The translations under genes were made by a program, and so were the position numbers. Positions 44,502-58,176 of a DNA stretch of 64,000 nt are shown piece by piece. Under the pieces are notes generated by a model. The model was not told the origin of the DNA and ran no database searches. It saw only the letters and a program-made list of their open reading frames with translations. Within the stretch, counting starts at the first letter, position 1, and each line of letters starts with the position of its first letter. Source of the stretch: Woeseiaceae bacterium (GTDB taxonomy: Bacteria; Pseudomonadota; Gammaproteobacteria; Steroidobacterales; Woeseiaceae); NCBI GenBank assembly GCA_028279985.1, contig JANQMR010000005.1:124001-188000 (forward strand). The letters run 5' to 3'.

Positions 44502-44831
44502 ATGAGCGAACGACGAGAAGACCTGGAACGAGGCGACGGTTACGACCTCGCCGTCGAGGAGGCGCGGCCGCGACTCAAAGAGCCGCCGCTTTATCGTGTC
44601 GTGTTGATCAACGACGACTACACGCCGATGGAGTTCGTCGTGAACATTCTCGAATCGATATTCGGGATGGAACGGACGCGTGCGACGCAGGTCATGTTAG
44701 AGGTACACACCAAAGGCAAGGGCGTCTGCGGTGTATACAATTACGAGATTGCCGAAACCAAGGTCGCCCAGGTGATGGGTATCGCAAAGCAGCACCAGCA
44801 TCCCCTGTTGTGCACGATGGAAGAGTCCTGA
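44502..44831 (+). CDS. clpS: ClpA adaptor protein ClpS
   Basis: 109 residues. The N-degron-binding core reads YRVVLINDDYTPMEFVVNIL, then VHTKGKGVCGVYNYEIAETK; the DD.TPMEFV pocket and KG.GV.G are intact. ClpS delivers proteins with N-terminal Leu, Phe, Tyr or Trp to ClpAP. Followed by clpA after 68 bp; aat, which adds Leu/Phe to N-termini, lies 2.7 kb downstream. Confidence 0.96.
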   Translation: MSERREDLERGDGYDLAVEEARPRLKEPPLYRVVLINDDYTPMEFVVNILESIFGMERTRATQVMLEVHTKGKGVCGVYNYEIAETKVAQVMGIAKQHQHPLLCTMEES

Positions 44832-44880
44832 TTCGGAAAAGTCCCGATTTAGAACAGCCCTGATTTGGAACAGTCCTGAC
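44825..44880 (+). repeat. 16-bp tandem repeat between clpS and clpA, four copies
   Basis: Units start at 44825, 44841, 44857 and 44873 (AGTCCTGATTYGGAAM-like). The first includes the clpS stop codon TGA. The clpA ribosome site AAGGAG follows. Confidence 0.8.
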
Positions 44881-44899
44881 AAGGAGCGACAAACGCATC

Positions 44900-47173
44900 A
44901 TGTTGAGCAGCGAACTCGAATTCTGCCTGAACGAAGCCTTCCAGAATGCCCGGGAGAAACGTCATGAGTTCATGACGGTGGAGCATCTGCTGTTGGCGCT
45001 GCTCGACATTCCGAAAGTGCACGAGATTCTCAAGGCCTGCGACTCCAGCATTCCCGAGTTGCGCCGTCAATTGATCGAGTTCATCGACGATCAGACGCCG
45101 CTGCTCGCGCACGACGACGAGACCGACGTGCAGCCCACCCTGGGGTTTCAACGCGTGCTGCAGCGCGCCGTGTTCCACGTGCAGTCGAGCGGCAAGAAAG
45201 AGGTCACCGGCAGCAACGTGCTGGTTGCGATATTCAGCGAGAAGCAATCGCAGGCCGTGTACTTCCTGAGCCTGCAGGACATCAGCCGGCTCGACGTCGT
45301 CAACTACATCTCTCACGGCATGCCCCAGCTCCCGGGCGACGGCGGCGGCGAGGAGCAGGAACATTCGCTGGAAACCGAGACGGAAGCCGAAGAGACCGCG
45401 CTTGAGCGTTATGCCAGCAACCTCAACCAGCTCGCCGTCGAAGGCAAGATCGATCCCTTGATCGGCCGGGAGATCGAGATCGAGCGCACGGTGCAGATCC
45501 TGTGCCGGCGGCGCAAGAACAATCCGCTGTACGTCGGCGACGCCGGCGTCGGCAAGACGGCGCTCGCCGAAGGTCTGGCGCGCATGATCACCGAGGAGCG
45601 GGTTCCCGAGGTGTTGCGGGACAGCACGATTTATGCGCTGGACATGGGAACCCTGATCGCCGGCACCAAGTATCGCGGCGATTTCGAGAAGCGGCTCAAG
45701 AACGTCATTCGCGAAGTGCGCGAAGATCCGGGCGCAATCCTGTTCATCGACGAGATCCACACCGTCATCGGCGCCGGCGCGGCGTCGGGCGGCGTCATGG
45801 ATGCGAGTAACCTGATCAAGCCGGTGCTCGCGAACGGTGAGATCCGTTGTATCGGTTCGACGACCTACGAGGAGTATCGCGGCATCTTCGAGAAGGACCA
45901 TGCGCTGGCGCGGCGTTTCCAGAAGATCGACGTGCCGGAGCCGACGCTAGAGGAGACGATCGCGATTCTGCACGGACTCAAGTCGCGCTTCGAGGAGCAT
46001 CACGGCGTGGCTTACGACGCCGGGTCGCTCGAAGCGGCCGCGGAACTGTCGGCGCGGCACATCAACGACCGCAGGTTGCCCGACAAGGCAATCGACGTCA
46101 TCGACGAGGCCGGCGCCAACCTGCGGCTGAAGCCTGCCGGCGAGCGCGGCGACCGGGTCACGGTCGAGATGGTGGAGAATGTCGTCGCCAAGATGGCGCG
46201 CATCCCGGCAAAAAGCGTGTCGGCTTCCGACCGGGATACCTTGCGCACGCTGGAACGCGATCTCAAGCTCGTGATTTTCGGACAGGACCCGGCGATCGAG
46301 GCGCTGAGCTCCGCGATCAAGATGTCGCGATCGGGCTTGCGTGAGGACGACAAGCCGATCGGCATGTTCCTGTTCGCAGGTCCCACCGGTGTCGGCAAGA
46401 CCGAGGTCACGCGGCAACTCGCGATGACCATGGGCGTCGAGCTGATTCGTTTCGACATGTCGGAATACATGGAGCGGCATACGGTGTCGCGGCTGATCGG
46501 CGCGCCGCCGGGTTACGTCGGTTTCGACCAGGGAGGCCTGCTGACCGAAGCCGTGACCAAGAACCCGCATGCGGTCATATTGCTCGACGAGATCGAAAAG
46601 GCGCATCCCGAAGTGTTCAACCTGCTGTTGCAGGTCATGGACCACGGCATCTTGACCGACAACAACGGTCGTAAGGCCGATTTCCGCAACGCGGTCATCG
46701 TCATGACGACGAATGCCGGCGCGCAGGAGATGAGTCGCGCCTCGATCGGTTTCACCCAGCAGGACCACACCAGCGACGGCATGTCGGTCATCAAGAAAAC
46801 CTTCTCGCCGGAGTTCCGCAACCGGCTGGACGCGATTATCCAGTTCGATTCGCTGGACGTGAGGTCGATCCGGCGTGTCGTGGACAAGCTCATCGTCGAG
46901 CTCGAGGCCAAGCTCGGTTCGAACCACGTCACGATCGAGCTGGACGACCCGGCCCGCGACTGGATTGCCGAACGGGGTTACGATCCCAAGATGGGCGCGA
47001 GGCCGATGGCGCGTGTGATCCAGGAGCACATCAAACGGCCACTCGCCGAGGAGCTGTTGTTCGGCAGCCTAAAGGACGGCGGTCATGTCCGAATTACCGT
47101 GGCCCCCGACGGGACCTTGAAGCTCGACGCCGAGCCCGCGGTCAAGGAACTCGAACATCTGGGTGAGGATTGA
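44900..47173 (+). CDS. clpA: ATP-dependent protease unfoldase ClpA
   Basis: 757 residues. An N-terminal Clp repeat domain binds ClpS (NEAFQNAREKRHEFMTVEHL). Two AAA+ modules follow, with Walker A GDAGVGKTAL and GPTGVGKTEV, Walker B ILFIDEIHTVIGAG and ILLDEIEKAHPEVF. ClpA threads substrates into ClpP. AAGGAG stands before the ATG (CAAGGAGCGAC). Length matches E. coli (758). Confidence 0.97.
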   Translation: MLSSELEFCLNEAFQNAREKRHEFMTVEHLLLALLDIPKVHEILKACDSSIPELRRQLIEFIDDQTPLLAHDDETDVQPTLGFQRVLQRAVFHVQSSGKKEVTGSNVLVAIFSEKQSQAVYFLSLQDISRLDVVNYISHGMPQLPGDGGGEEQEHSLETETEAEETALERYASNLNQLAVEGKIDPLIGREIEIERTVQILCRRRKNNPLYVGDAGVGKTALAEGLARMITEERVPEVLRDSTIYALDMGTLIAGTKYRGDFEKRLKNVIREVREDPGAILFIDEIHTVIGAGAASGGVMDASNLIKPVLANGEIRCIGSTTYEEYRGIFEKDHALARRFQKIDVPEPTLEETIAILHGLKSRFEEHHGVAYDAGSLEAAAELSARHINDRRLPDKAIDVIDEAGANLRLKPAGERGDRVTVEMVENVVAKMARIPAKSVSASDRDTLRTLERDLKLVIFGQDPAIEALSSAIKMSRSGLREDDKPIGMFLFAGPTGVGKTEVTRQLAMTMGVELIRFDMSEYMERHTVSRLIGAPPGYVGFDQGGLLTEAVTKNPHAVILLDEIEKAHPEVFNLLLQVMDHGILTDNNGRKADFRNAVIVMTTNAGAQEMSRASIGFTQQDHTSDGMSVIKKTFSPEFRNRLDAIIQFDSLDVRSIRRVVDKLIVELEAKLGSNHVTIELDDPARDWIAERGYDPKMGARPMARVIQEHIKRPLAEELLFGSLKDGGHVRITVAPDGTLKLDAEPAVKELEHLGED

Positions 47174-47234
47174 CCCGGGCGAGGCTTCCTGAAGAAGAGC
47201 AGGAATTGACGGGCGGCCGTGAGGCCGGCGGGCG

Positions 47235-47453
47235 TCAGCGGCCGCGGTAGACGATCCGGCCTTTGCTCAAATCGTAAGGCGTGAGCTCGACCGTGACTTT
47301 GTCGCCGGTCAGGATGCGAATGTAGTGCTTGCGCATCTTGCCGGAAATATGCGCCGTCACAACGTGGCCGTTTTCCAGTTCGACCCGGAACGTGGTATTC
47401 GGCAAGGTCTCGATGACGACGCCTTCCATCTGGATGGCTTCTTCTTTGGCCAA
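47235..47453 (-). CDS. infA: Translation initiation factor IF-1
   Basis: 72 residues forming a single S1/OB fold: [60 protein letters not shown]. Length and sequence are standard. It converges on clpA, the order seen in many gammaproteobacteria; no tRNA gene was found here. Confidence 0.98.
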   Translation of the reverse strand: MAKEEAIQMEGVVIETLPNTTFRVELENGHVVTAHISGKMRKHYIRILTGDKVTVELTPYDLSKGRIVYRGR

Positions 47454-47507
47454 GAATTCGATCTCTGTGCGGTTCTGAAGCTGGCGAATTGTGCAGAAAT
47501 GGCCAGC

Positions 47508-48254
47508 CTATTGCAATGCGGCTTCACCGCATAAGGCGCTGACCGGCAACGGCGTCCGCGGCCAGTCCGAGAGCTTGGTCGCGGGTCGGCAAGCCCGCTC
47601 GAGCACGCCCCGGAATTGCTCCCGGGACATCAGTTCCGCACCTAGCGTGAAAAGGTGCGGCGAGGCAACCTGGCAGTCGATCAATGCGAAGTTTCTCGCC
47701 GAAAGCCATTGCGACAGGGCCAGTAGCGCAAACTTCGAGGCGTTGTCGGCGCGGCTGAACATGGATTCGCCAAAGAACACCCGGCCGATGCTTAGCCCGT
47801 AGATGCCCCCGACCAGCGCACCGGCCATCCTGACTTCGATGCTGTGCGCCCAGCCCTCGGCGTGCAGGCGTTCGTAGGCCGTGACGATTTCGGGGGTAAT
47901 CCAGGTTCCCGCCTGCGAGCGCCGGGGCGCCGAGCAGGCCAGGATCACGTCGGAGAACGCGCGGTTCACGCTGATTTCGGCGTCCGTCCGACGAATGCTG
48001 CGCTTGAGGCGCCGCGACACGTGGAACTTCCGCGGTTCGATGATGCAGCGCGGATCCGGCGACCACCAGAGTATCGGCTGGTTCTCGTCGAACCAGGGAA
48101 AAATGCCCCGCACATAAGCGGCGAGCAGCCGTTCGGAACCGAGATCGCCGCCAGCGGCCAGCAGGCCGTCGGGTTCCCTGAGCGCGAGGCGGATGTCCGG
48201 AAATGCGTCGGGCGGGTCGTTCGGGCTCAGCCAGACGACGCGGTTGCCGCTCAC
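47508..48254 (-). CDS. aat: Leucyl/phenylalanyl-tRNA-protein transferase
   Basis: 248 residues with Aat motifs GLLAAGGDLGSERLLAAYVR, GIFPWFDENQPILWWSPDPR, AGTWITPEIVTAYERLHAEG, HSIEVRMAGALVGGIYGLSI and FFGESMFSR. It adds Leu or Phe to proteins with N-terminal Lys or Arg, creating N-degrons for ClpS-ClpAP. GTG start overlapping the stop of the upstream gene (GTGA). The companion arginyl/aspartate transferase (bpt/ate), often between aat and infA, is absent. Confidence 0.96.
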   Translation of the reverse strand: MSGNRVVWLSPNDPPDAFPDIRLALREPDGLLAAGGDLGSERLLAAYVRGIFPWFDENQPILWWSPDPRCIIEPRKFHVSRRLKRSIRRTDAEISVNRAFSDVILACSAPRRSQAGTWITPEIVTAYERLHAEGWAHSIEVRMAGALVGGIYGLSIGRVFFGESMFSRADNASKFALLALSQWLSARNFALIDCQVASPHLFTLGAELMSREQFRGVLERACRPATKLSDWPRTPLPVSALCGEAALQ

Positions 48255-49459
48255 GAAGTCTCTCGCGGTTTGTCGTCGAGATTGGGGTCGAGATTGGGGT
48301 CGGGATTGGAGTCGCTATTAGAGTCACGATCGGGTCTGCGATACGGGCTGCGCGCGTCCACCGCCTCCATGTAACGCGCGACATGCCGGCTTTCTTCGTC
48401 GAGATAACTGCGGATCGCCGAGAAAAACTCCGGATGCGCGAGCCAGTGGGCCGACCACGTCGTCTCCGGCACGAAGCCCCGGCTGACCTTGTGCTCGCCC
48501 TGGGTGCCGGGCTCGAAGACGCCGATGCCCTTGGCGATGCAGTAGTCGATACCCTGGTAATAACAGGTCTCGAAGTGCAGGGCGTTGTGATAACGGTCGG
48601 ATCCCCAATAACGGCCGTAGAGCGTGTCGCTGCTTTCGAAAAACACCGCGGCGGCGACGCTTTGTCCCCGTTCCTCCGCGAGTATCACCAGCACGTTCTG
48701 CGGCTGTTCCCGGCTAAGGCGCAGAAAAAACTCGAGATCGAAGTAGGGCAGGGAGCCGCGCTGCATGAAGGTCAGGCTGATCAGGCGATGCACCGTACGC
48801 CATGTCGCGGCATCCAGGTCGCCGCCGTGCAGGTGCCGGAAAGTGATACCCGCTTCGGCGACCCGGCGGCGCTCGCGCCGGGCCTTTTTGCGTTTCGAGG
48901 AGCTGAAGGTGGCGAGAAAATCGTCGAAGCTGCGATAGCCCCGGTTGCGCCAGTGGAACTGGCAGTCCTTGCGGACCTCGAGCCCGGCGGCCTCGAGCCA
49001 GGGCAGCTCCTCGTCCAGTGGAAACAGGACATGCACCGACGAGCACTCCCGTTCCACTGCCAACGCCACGGCGCCCCGTACCAGGCCGATGGCGGCTTCG
49101 GCGTCGGCCGGGTCTGCGAGCAGCAGCCGTCTGCTTCGTGCCGGGGTGAACGGTACGGCGGATACGAGTTTCGGATAATACGCGAATCCGGCCCGGTGGT
49201 AGGCGTTCGCCCACGCCCAGTCGAAGACGAACTCGCCCCAGGAATGGGTCTTTTCGTAAAGCGGCATGGCGGCGCGCAGGCGCTTGCCGTCCCCGATGAC
49301 GAGATGCCGCGGTAACCAGCCGGTCTCCGGCGCGACACAGCCGGTCCGTTCGGCGGCGGCGAGAAACTCGTGCCTTAGAAACGGGTAGCTGGAACCTGCA
49401 ATCGCGTTCCAGTCCTTCCGGTCGACGCCGTCGATCGAATCGAGCACCGAGACGTCCAT
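48251..49459 (-). CDS. GNAT-like protein of the DUF482 (peptidogalycan) family
   Basis: 402 residues from ATG 49459; the longer frame to 49705 reads through trxB antisense. Motifs RHEFLAAAERTGC, GWLPRHLVIGDG, HSWGEFVFDWAWANAYHRAG, YYPKLVSAVPFTPARSRRLL and GTQGEHKVSRGFVPETTWSA are typical of DUF482 proteins with a double acetyltransferase-like fold related to Fem transferases. The role is unknown. The C-terminus is an in-frame 12-bp repeat (about 48274-48330: NSDSNPDPNLDPNLD). A 14-bp duplication (49459-49486) lies at the start codon. Coupled to aat. Confidence 0.88.
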   Translation of the reverse strand: MDVSVLDSIDGVDRKDWNAIAGSSYPFLRHEFLAAAERTGCVAPETGWLPRHLVIGDGKRLRAAMPLYEKTHSWGEFVFDWAWANAYHRAGFAYYPKLVSAVPFTPARSRRLLLADPADAEAAIGLVRGAVALAVERECSSVHVLFPLDEELPWLEAAGLEVRKDCQFHWRNRGYRSFDDFLATFSSSKRKKARRERRRVAEAGITFRHLHGGDLDAATWRTVHRLISLTFMQRGSLPYFDLEFFLRLSREQPQNVLVILAEERGQSVAAAVFFESSDTLYGRYWGSDRYHNALHFETCYYQGIDYCIAKGIGVFEPGTQGEHKVSRGFVPETTWSAHWLAHPEFFSAIRSYLDEESRHVARYMEAVDARSPYRRPDRDSNSDSNPDPNLDPNLDDKPRETS

Positions 49460-49517
49460 TGGCAATAGACCCTTGGCAATAAACTCTTGTCGATGACCTT
49501 GGAGCGACAGACCCCGG

Positions 49518-50654
<1,137 letters not shown>

Positions 50655-50670
50655 TTATCTTACCGTAAGT

Positions 50671-52989
50671 ATGGCAAAACCCCGAAAAACCAAGCCCGAG
50701 CCGAAGCGGCTCTCAGCGCAGGTGCATCGGGCGCTGCGCGAGGCTGCGCTGGTCGTGTTCGGCGCGATGGCGCTGATCCTGTTCGTCGCCCTGTTTACTT
50801 ACGATCCGTCGGACCCCGGCTTCAGCCAGGCGACCGGCAGCGGCGAGGTGAAAAACGGCGTCGGCAGGGTCGGCGCGATGCTTGCCGACGTGCTGTTCAA
50901 TTTCTTCGGCCGGCCGGCATACCTGTTTACGCTGATGGTGTTTTATGTCGGCTGGATGCTGTATCGCGAGCAGAAAACCCAGATCGCGCTGACCCGCATG
51001 GATTTCGCGCTGCGCGGCGCGGGTTTCGTTGCGACGCTGGTGACGAGCTGTGCGCTGTCGACCTTGCATTTCTCGCCGGCCGGCTTCAACGAGACCGCCG
51101 GCGGCATCATAGGCCAGGTCGTCGGTGGCCAGCTCGAATCGATGATGAAGCTCCTGGGTGCGAGTACCCTGCTGTTTTTCCTTTGGGTCGCCTCCGTGTC
51201 GCTGTTTCTGGGGATCTCCTGGTTCAACGTCATGGACCGGATCGGGGGCTGGTGCCTTAGGGGATTCGAACGGCTCGGGCAGTGGATCGGCCGGCTGCGC
51301 GACCGTGCCGAAGGCCGGCGGCAGCTCGCGGCGCGACAGGACGTGATCGAAGTCGAGAAAAAGCGCAAGGCCGGCCGGCCGAAGCCGCGGATCGAGCCGG
51401 TGCTTCCGGCGCTGGAGACCAGCGTTCGGGCCGAGCGCGAGCGGCAGGTGCCGCTGTTCGAACCGGCGCAGGCCGGCGAATTGCCGCCTTTGTCCTTGCT
51501 CGACGATCCGCCGCAGCAGCAACAGGGTTACTCCGAGGACTCGCTGGAGGCGATCTCGCGGCTGGTCGAGCTCAAGCTCAGGGACTTCGGTATCGAAGTC
51601 GAAGTCAAGTCGGTGTCGCCGGGCCCTGTCATTACGCGTTTCGAGCTCGACCCGGCGCCGGGCGTCAAGGTCAGCCAGATTGCCAATCTCGCCAAGGACC
51701 TGGCGCGTTCGCTGTCGGTCGTCAGCGTGCGTATCGTCGAGGTCATTCCGGGCAAGTCTTACGTCGGGCTCGAGATACCGAACGAAAACCGCCAGCTCGT
51801 GACTTTGGGCGAGATCCTGAAGTCGCGCGTCTACGACGATCTCGCCTCGCCGCTGACGCTCGCGCTCGGCAAGGACATCGGGGGCAACTCGGTGGTCGCC
51901 GATCTCGCGAGGATGCCGCATCTGCTGATTGCCGGCACGACCGGGTCGGGCAAGTCGGTTGCGATCAACGCGATGGTTTTGAGCATTCTGTACAAGACCC
52001 TGCCGGAGCAGGTCAGGCTGATCATGATCGATCCGAAGATGCTGGAGCTTTCGGTCTACGAGGGTATTCCGCATCTGTTGACGCCGGTGGTCACCGACAT
52101 GAAAGAAGCCGCCAACGCCTTGCGCTGGTGTGTCGCCGAGATGGATCGCCGCTACCGTCTGATGGCGGCGCTGGGGGTCAGGAACATCGGCGGATACAAC
52201 CGCAAGGTCAAGGAGGCGATGGACAAGGGCGAGCCGATCAGGGATCCGACGTTCACGCCGCCGCCGCTGCTCGATGACGACGAGGTCGTCGAGTACCCGA
52301 CTTTGGCGCCGTTGCCCTATATTGTCGTGATCATCGACGAATTGGCCGACATGATGATGATCGTCGGCAAGAAGGTCGAGGAGCTCATCGCGCGGCTCGC
52401 GCAAAAGGCGCGTGCTTCCGGTATCCACATGCTGCTGGCGACACAGCGCCCGTCGGTGGACGTGATCACCGGCCTGATCAAGGCCAACGTCCCGTCGAGG
52501 ATCGCCTTCCAGGTGTCCGCCAAGGTCGACTCGAGAACCATTCTCGACCAGCAGGGCGCCGAGAACCTGCTCGGTCACGGCGACATGCTGTATCTGCCGC
52601 CCGGGACGTCGATGCCCGAGCGCGTGCACGGCGCTTTTGTCGCCGACCATGAAGTGCACGCCGTCGTCCGGCATCTGAAAAAAATCGGAATGCCGCGTTA
52701 CATCGACGAAATTCTCGAGGGCCCCGAGAGTCCAACCCCCGGGTTGACCGGCATCGATCCGCTGCCCGGCGACTCAGCCGATGCGGAGCAGGATCCGCTG
52801 TACGATCAGGCGGTACAGGTGGTGATGGAGACCCGCAAGGCGTCGATTTCCGGTGTGCAGCGGCGCTTGAAAATCGGCTACAACCGGGCCGCGCGGATGG
52901 TCGAGTCCATGGAGGCGGCCGGTCTGGTCGGTCCGCTGCAGCCGAACGGCACCCGGGAGATCCTGGTGCCGGCGGCGGTCGAGGAGTGA
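50671..52989 (+). CDS. ftsK: DNA translocase FtsK
   Basis: 772 residues: four membrane segments in the first 190, a short linker with QVPLFEPAQ, then the motor (Walker [17 protein letters not shown], Walker [15 protein letters not shown]) and a C-terminal gamma winged helix ([39 protein letters not shown]) that reads KOPS. It moves chromosomes and activates XerCD at the septum. The linker is much shorter than in E. coli (1329 residues total). lolA starts 4 bp after its stop. Confidence 0.97.
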   Translation: MAKPRKTKPEPKRLSAQVHRALREAALVVFGAMALILFVALFTYDPSDPGFSQATGSGEVKNGVGRVGAMLADVLFNFFGRPAYLFTLMVFYVGWMLYREQKTQIALTRMDFALRGAGFVATLVTSCALSTLHFSPAGFNETAGGIIGQVVGGQLESMMKLLGASTLLFFLWVASVSLFLGISWFNVMDRIGGWCLRGFERLGQWIGRLRDRAEGRRQLAARQDVIEVEKKRKAGRPKPRIEPVLPALETSVRAERERQVPLFEPAQAGELPPLSLLDDPPQQQQGYSEDSLEAISRLVELKLRDFGIEVEVKSVSPGPVITRFELDPAPGVKVSQIANLAKDLARSLSVVSVRIVEVIPGKSYVGLEIPNENRQLVTLGEILKSRVYDDLASPLTLALGKDIGGNSVVADLARMPHLLIAGTTGSGKSVAINAMVLSILYKTLPEQVRLIMIDPKMLELSVYEGIPHLLTPVVTDMKEAANALRWCVAEMDRRYRLMAALGVRNIGGYNRKVKEAMDKGEPIRDPTFTPPPLLDDDEVVEYPTLAPLPYIVVIIDELADMMMIVGKKVEELIARLAQKARASGIHMLLATQRPSVDVITGLIKANVPSRIAFQVSAKVDSRTILDQQGAENLLGHGDMLYLPPGTSMPERVHGAFVADHEVHAVVRHLKKIGMPRYIDEILEGPESPTPGLTGIDPLPGDSADAEQDPLYDQAVQVVMETRKASISGVQRRLKIGYNRAARMVESMEAAGLVGPLQPNGTREILVPAAVEE

Positions 52990-52993
52990 GGCA

Positions 52994-55391
<2,398 letters not shown>

Positions 55392-55406
55392 GCCGGGCTC
55401 GACTTG

Positions 55407-56066
55407 TTACCAAGGCAGTCGGTAGCCTTCCGCGTGCCAGAATCCGCCGGTGTTTTCCATCGTGAGATCGTCGATGCGCGATATCAGGCCTCGCGCGGAA
55501 TCGGCGGGCGTAATGCCGCTGCCGCCGGTCATGCCGGTGGCGACCAGGCCCGGGTGCAAAAGGCCGACGGCAATGCCGCGCGGCGCTAACTCGTGCATCA
55601 GGTTCTTGCCGATCATGTTGACCGCCGCCTTCGAAGCGCGGTAACCGTAGTTGCCGCCGGACCCGTTGTCTTCGATGGAGCCGACCCGGCTCGTGATGAT
55701 GACGATCTTCCCGCCCTTGCCGAGCCTGTCCACCAGCGCTTCTGCGACCCGCAAGGGCCCGAGGGTGTTGACCCGGTATTGTTCGAGCATCGTGTCGTAG
55801 TCGATTTGCCCGAAACGCTCGTGGCGCAGGATCCCGGCGTTGTTGATCAGGACGTCGATCGCGCGCTCGCCGAGCGTGTCCCGAAGCCGCTCCACCGATT
55901 CGCCGTCACTGACGTCGATGCCGTCGACCACTTCGACGCCGAGCTTGCCGAGTTCGTCGCTAGAACGCCGGCATACGCCGATGACCTCGTCCCCGCGCCC
56001 GGCGAGTTGCCGGCAAAGCGCCAATCCGATGCCGCGATTCGCACCGGTTACCAGGTAGGTTGCCAT
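55407..56066 (-). CDS. Short-chain dehydrogenase/reductase (C-factor-like)
   Basis: 219 residues. NAD(P)-binding TGANRGIGLALCRQL, NNAG (VLINNAGIL), Ser in IVIITSRVGSI and YxxxK in YGYRASKAAVNM. The short length and lack of a substrate lid resemble CsgA/C-factor-type SDRs. Substrate unknown. It converges on serS with a 15-bp gap. A 29-bp tandem repeat array fills its upstream region. Confidence 0.9.
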   Translation of the reverse strand: MATYLVTGANRGIGLALCRQLAGRGDEVIGVCRRSSDELGKLGVEVVDGIDVSDGESVERLRDTLGERAIDVLINNAGILRHERFGQIDYDTMLEQYRVNTLGPLRVAEALVDRLGKGGKIVIITSRVGSIEDNGSGGNYGYRASKAAVNMIGKNLMHELAPRGIAVGLLHPGLVATGMTGGSGITPADSARGLISRIDDLTMENTGGFWHAEGYRLPW

Positions 56067-56086
56067 GAAACTGTGCTCCGTCGGGG

Positions 56087-56201
56087 TCGAAAGACCCCGA
56101 TTATTCGTCGATTTGTCGAAAGACCCCGATTATTCGTCGATCTGTCGAAAGACCCCGATTATTCGTCGATCTGTCGAAAGACCCCGATATTCGTCGGTCT
56201 A
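56087..56201. repeat. 29-bp tandem repeat, four copies
   Basis: Units start at 56087, 56116, 56145 and 56174 (TCGAAAGACCCCGATTATTC then GTCGATTTG); the fourth lacks three bases. It fills nearly all of the 132-bp gap between the deacetylase and SDR genes and includes the deacetylase stop (56199). The copies are directly adjacent with no spacers, so it is not CRISPR. Confidence 0.9.
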
Positions 56202-56897
56202 TCCATCATAAAGGTCGCGGTACGACAAGGCAGTGCCGCCCGCTGCCAGTAGTCTGTCGAGGTCGCCGCCCAGCCGAAGCGCGAAATCGTTTGGGTGGAT
56301 GGCGATTCTCAGCGGCTGCCTCCGGCCGGCCACGTTGCGGTTCAGCCAGTTCCAAAGGCGGCAGGACGCGGCGCGAAACGCCGTATCCGCCTCGAAGCCT
56401 ACCATCGGTAAACGCCGAAATCGCATTGTGTCGGTATCGTAAACGCCGCCCAGGGTTTCGTGTTGGCGAAAGGGCAGGCGATTCAGCTCGTGTCTGGGCA
56501 TGGACCCCATGGCCCAGGCCGGCGGCACATAGAGCTCCGGGCCGGGCAATGCGTTTTCGGCGAACCAGTCGAAACAGCGGCGCATCAGCTCGATCCGTCC
56601 CGGTACGTCGAGCGCCAAGTGTTCGGCGACGTTCCGCGAGATCAGCGTGCTGTGAACCCGGTGCCCGATGCCGCGGATGCGGTCGACGCGGTGCACCCAG
56701 CCGTGGCCGGCGAGTTCGGCGCCTTCTTCGGTCAGGGCGCGCAAGCCGGCGATCGTATCGTCCTGCCAGCCGCTGCCGGGCACGACCAGCAGCGTGACCC
56801 GTGCGAAGCCGAAGGACTCTAGCCGCGACACGATCGAACGGGTTTGCGCCAGGGTCGCCGGCATGACGTCGTGAATGGACAGCAGTAGCGGGGACAC
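56199..56897 (-). CDS. DUF2334 / polysaccharide deacetylase-like protein
   Basis: 232 residues from a GTG. Deacetylase-fold landmarks: LLLSIHDVMPATLAQTRSIV (metal-binding HD), LTEEGAELAGHGWVHR (HxxxH-type region) and IAIHPNDFAL near the end. DUF2334 proteins act on cell-surface sugars or are uncharacterised. Clustered with glycosyltransferase and sulfotransferase genes on the same strand, suggesting envelope glycan work. Confidence 0.85.
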   Translation of the reverse strand: MSPLLLSIHDVMPATLAQTRSIVSRLESFGFARVTLLVVPGSGWQDDTIAGLRALTEEGAELAGHGWVHRVDRIRGIGHRVHSTLISRNVAEHLALDVPGRIELMRRCFDWFAENALPGPELYVPPAWAMGSMPRHELNRLPFRQHETLGGVYDTDTMRFRRLPMVGFEADTAFRAASCRLWNWLNRNVAGRRQPLRIAIHPNDFALRLGGDLDRLLAAGGTALSYRDLYDG

Positions 56898-56900
56898 CGG

Positions 56901-56956
56901 ATCGTCAGGCCAATATTGTCAGGCTAATATCGTCAGGCCAACGTCGTCAGGCCGAT
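56901..56956. repeat. 14-bp tandem repeat, four copies
   Basis: Variants of ATCGTCAGGCCAAT (starts about 56901, 56914, 56929, 56943) between the deacetylase start and the glycosyltransferase end; the last copy encodes the C-terminus and stop of the latter. Confidence 0.8.
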
Positions 56957-58116
56957 ACGGAAGCGATGCCGGCCTGTTCGGTTTTGAGGACGTTGAGCCA
57001 GTGCAACAGGCTGCTGTGATTCAGCCGTAACGCGGCATCGCGCGCGGCCTTGGCCTTCCCGATCCGTGCCTCGGCGGGTAAGGCCGCGATTTCGCGCAGG
57101 GCGTCGGCCACGCTTTGTCCCTCGGCGATCTGGTACAGGCTGTCGGCCAGAACGGGCCAGTCGACGATGCCGCAACTGTTCGATACCAGGGCAAGCCGTT
57201 GGCGTGCCATGGCCTCCAGGGCGACGGTGCCGAAGGATTCGACATAGGAAGGCAGCACCAGCACGTCGGCCAGGTCCATTTGTTCCAGCAGCTCGCGCCG
57301 TGCGATCCAGCCGATGTATTCGAGATTCGACAGGGCTTTCGCGCGCTCGGCAATCGCGGATTTCAGCGGACCGTCGCCGGCGACGACGAAGCGGATCTCC
57401 GGCAGCTCGGCGGCCGCGTCCGCGATCAGTTGCACCCGTTTCTCGACGGCGAGGCGGCCGGCGAACAGGACGCGCTCGAGTTGCGGCCGGATCGGTGAGC
57501 GCGGTTCGCCCAGGGCATCTACCGGCAGCAAGGTCCCCATCACGTCCACCCGTTTTGCACCCAGCGAGCGCGCGAGCTCGACCATCGCATCCGAGTTCGC
57601 GAGTACCAGGTCCGCGTAGCGAAACAGGATTTTGTCGGCGATATTGAAGTAGAAGCGGCTGAACGCGCGCAGGAAGCGATTGTTGTAGAGATCGGTGACG
57701 CCCGAGAAATGGGTGTGAAACCCGACGATCACCGTCGCTCCGCGCCGCTTCGCCCACCACGCACCGAGCAGTCCGAACGGACCCGGGGTGGCGGCGATGA
57801 CGGTACGGGGGCGTACCTTTTTCATGATGCGGCGAAAGCGCCATGGCGAGGGAATCCACACCCGCTGCGTCGAATCGCCGGGCAGCGGAAATTGCAGTAT
57901 GGCGCGCTTCTCCGGGTTGGGGCAGACGAGGGTCGCGTCGCAGTCGTGTTGGCGAAGCTGATCGAGCAAATCGCGATAATAGGCGCCGACGCCGTTTCTG
58001 TCCGGCAGGGCATCGGAGACGATGAGTACCGGTCCGATGTCGCCGGTGGGCGCCGAGCGCGGCGCGTCCATGAAGTCGCGCGGCGACCGGGATCGGCTCA
58101 GGGCCGCTTCCGTCAC
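56947..58116 (-). CDS. Glycosyltransferase family 4 (GT-B) protein
   Basis: 389 residues. N-terminal Rossmann domain (VLIVSDALPDRNGVGAYYRD) and C-terminal donor domain with VLFAGRLAVEKRVQLIADAA, FVVAGDGPL, and VLVLPSYVESFGTVALEAMA, where the Glu of ESFG contacts the nucleotide sugar. Resembles mannosyl- and glucosyltransferases for glycolipids or capsule. A HTHFSGVTDLYNNRF segment recalls GT4 enzymes making sulfoquinovosyl or mannosyl lipids. Acceptor unknown. Confidence 0.9.
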   Translation of the reverse strand: MTEAALSRSRSPRDFMDAPRSAPTGDIGPVLIVSDALPDRNGVGAYYRDLLDQLRQHDCDATLVCPNPEKRAILQFPLPGDSTQRVWIPSPWRFRRIMKKVRPRTVIAATPGPFGLLGAWWAKRRGATVIVGFHTHFSGVTDLYNNRFLRAFSRFYFNIADKILFRYADLVLANSDAMVELARSLGAKRVDVMGTLLPVDALGEPRSPIRPQLERVLFAGRLAVEKRVQLIADAAAELPEIRFVVAGDGPLKSAIAERAKALSNLEYIGWIARRELLEQMDLADVLVLPSYVESFGTVALEAMARQRLALVSNSCGIVDWPVLADSLYQIAEGQSVADALREIAALPAEARIGKAKAARDAALRLNHSSLLHWLNVLKTEQAGIASVSA

Positions 58117-58150
58117 GTCAGTTGGCTCCTGCTTGGCGGCAATTGATATC

Positions 58151-58176
58151 GACTATTGACATAGACTATTGACATC
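58151..58176. repeat. 13-bp duplication at the sulfotransferase stop
   Basis: GACTATTGACATM twice; the first copy contains the complement of the stop codon (58153-58155), so the last codons of the gene arose from the duplication. Confidence 0.75.

Noticed and set aside
50713..52674. 653-codon open frame antisense to ftsK
   Set aside because: Entirely opposite a conserved gene; His/Arg/Asp-rich translation typical of GC-rich shadows.
56087..56201. 29-bp repeats resembling a short CRISPR array
   Set aside because: The copies are directly adjacent, without 30-40 bp unique spacers, and no cas genes are present. They are tandem repeats.
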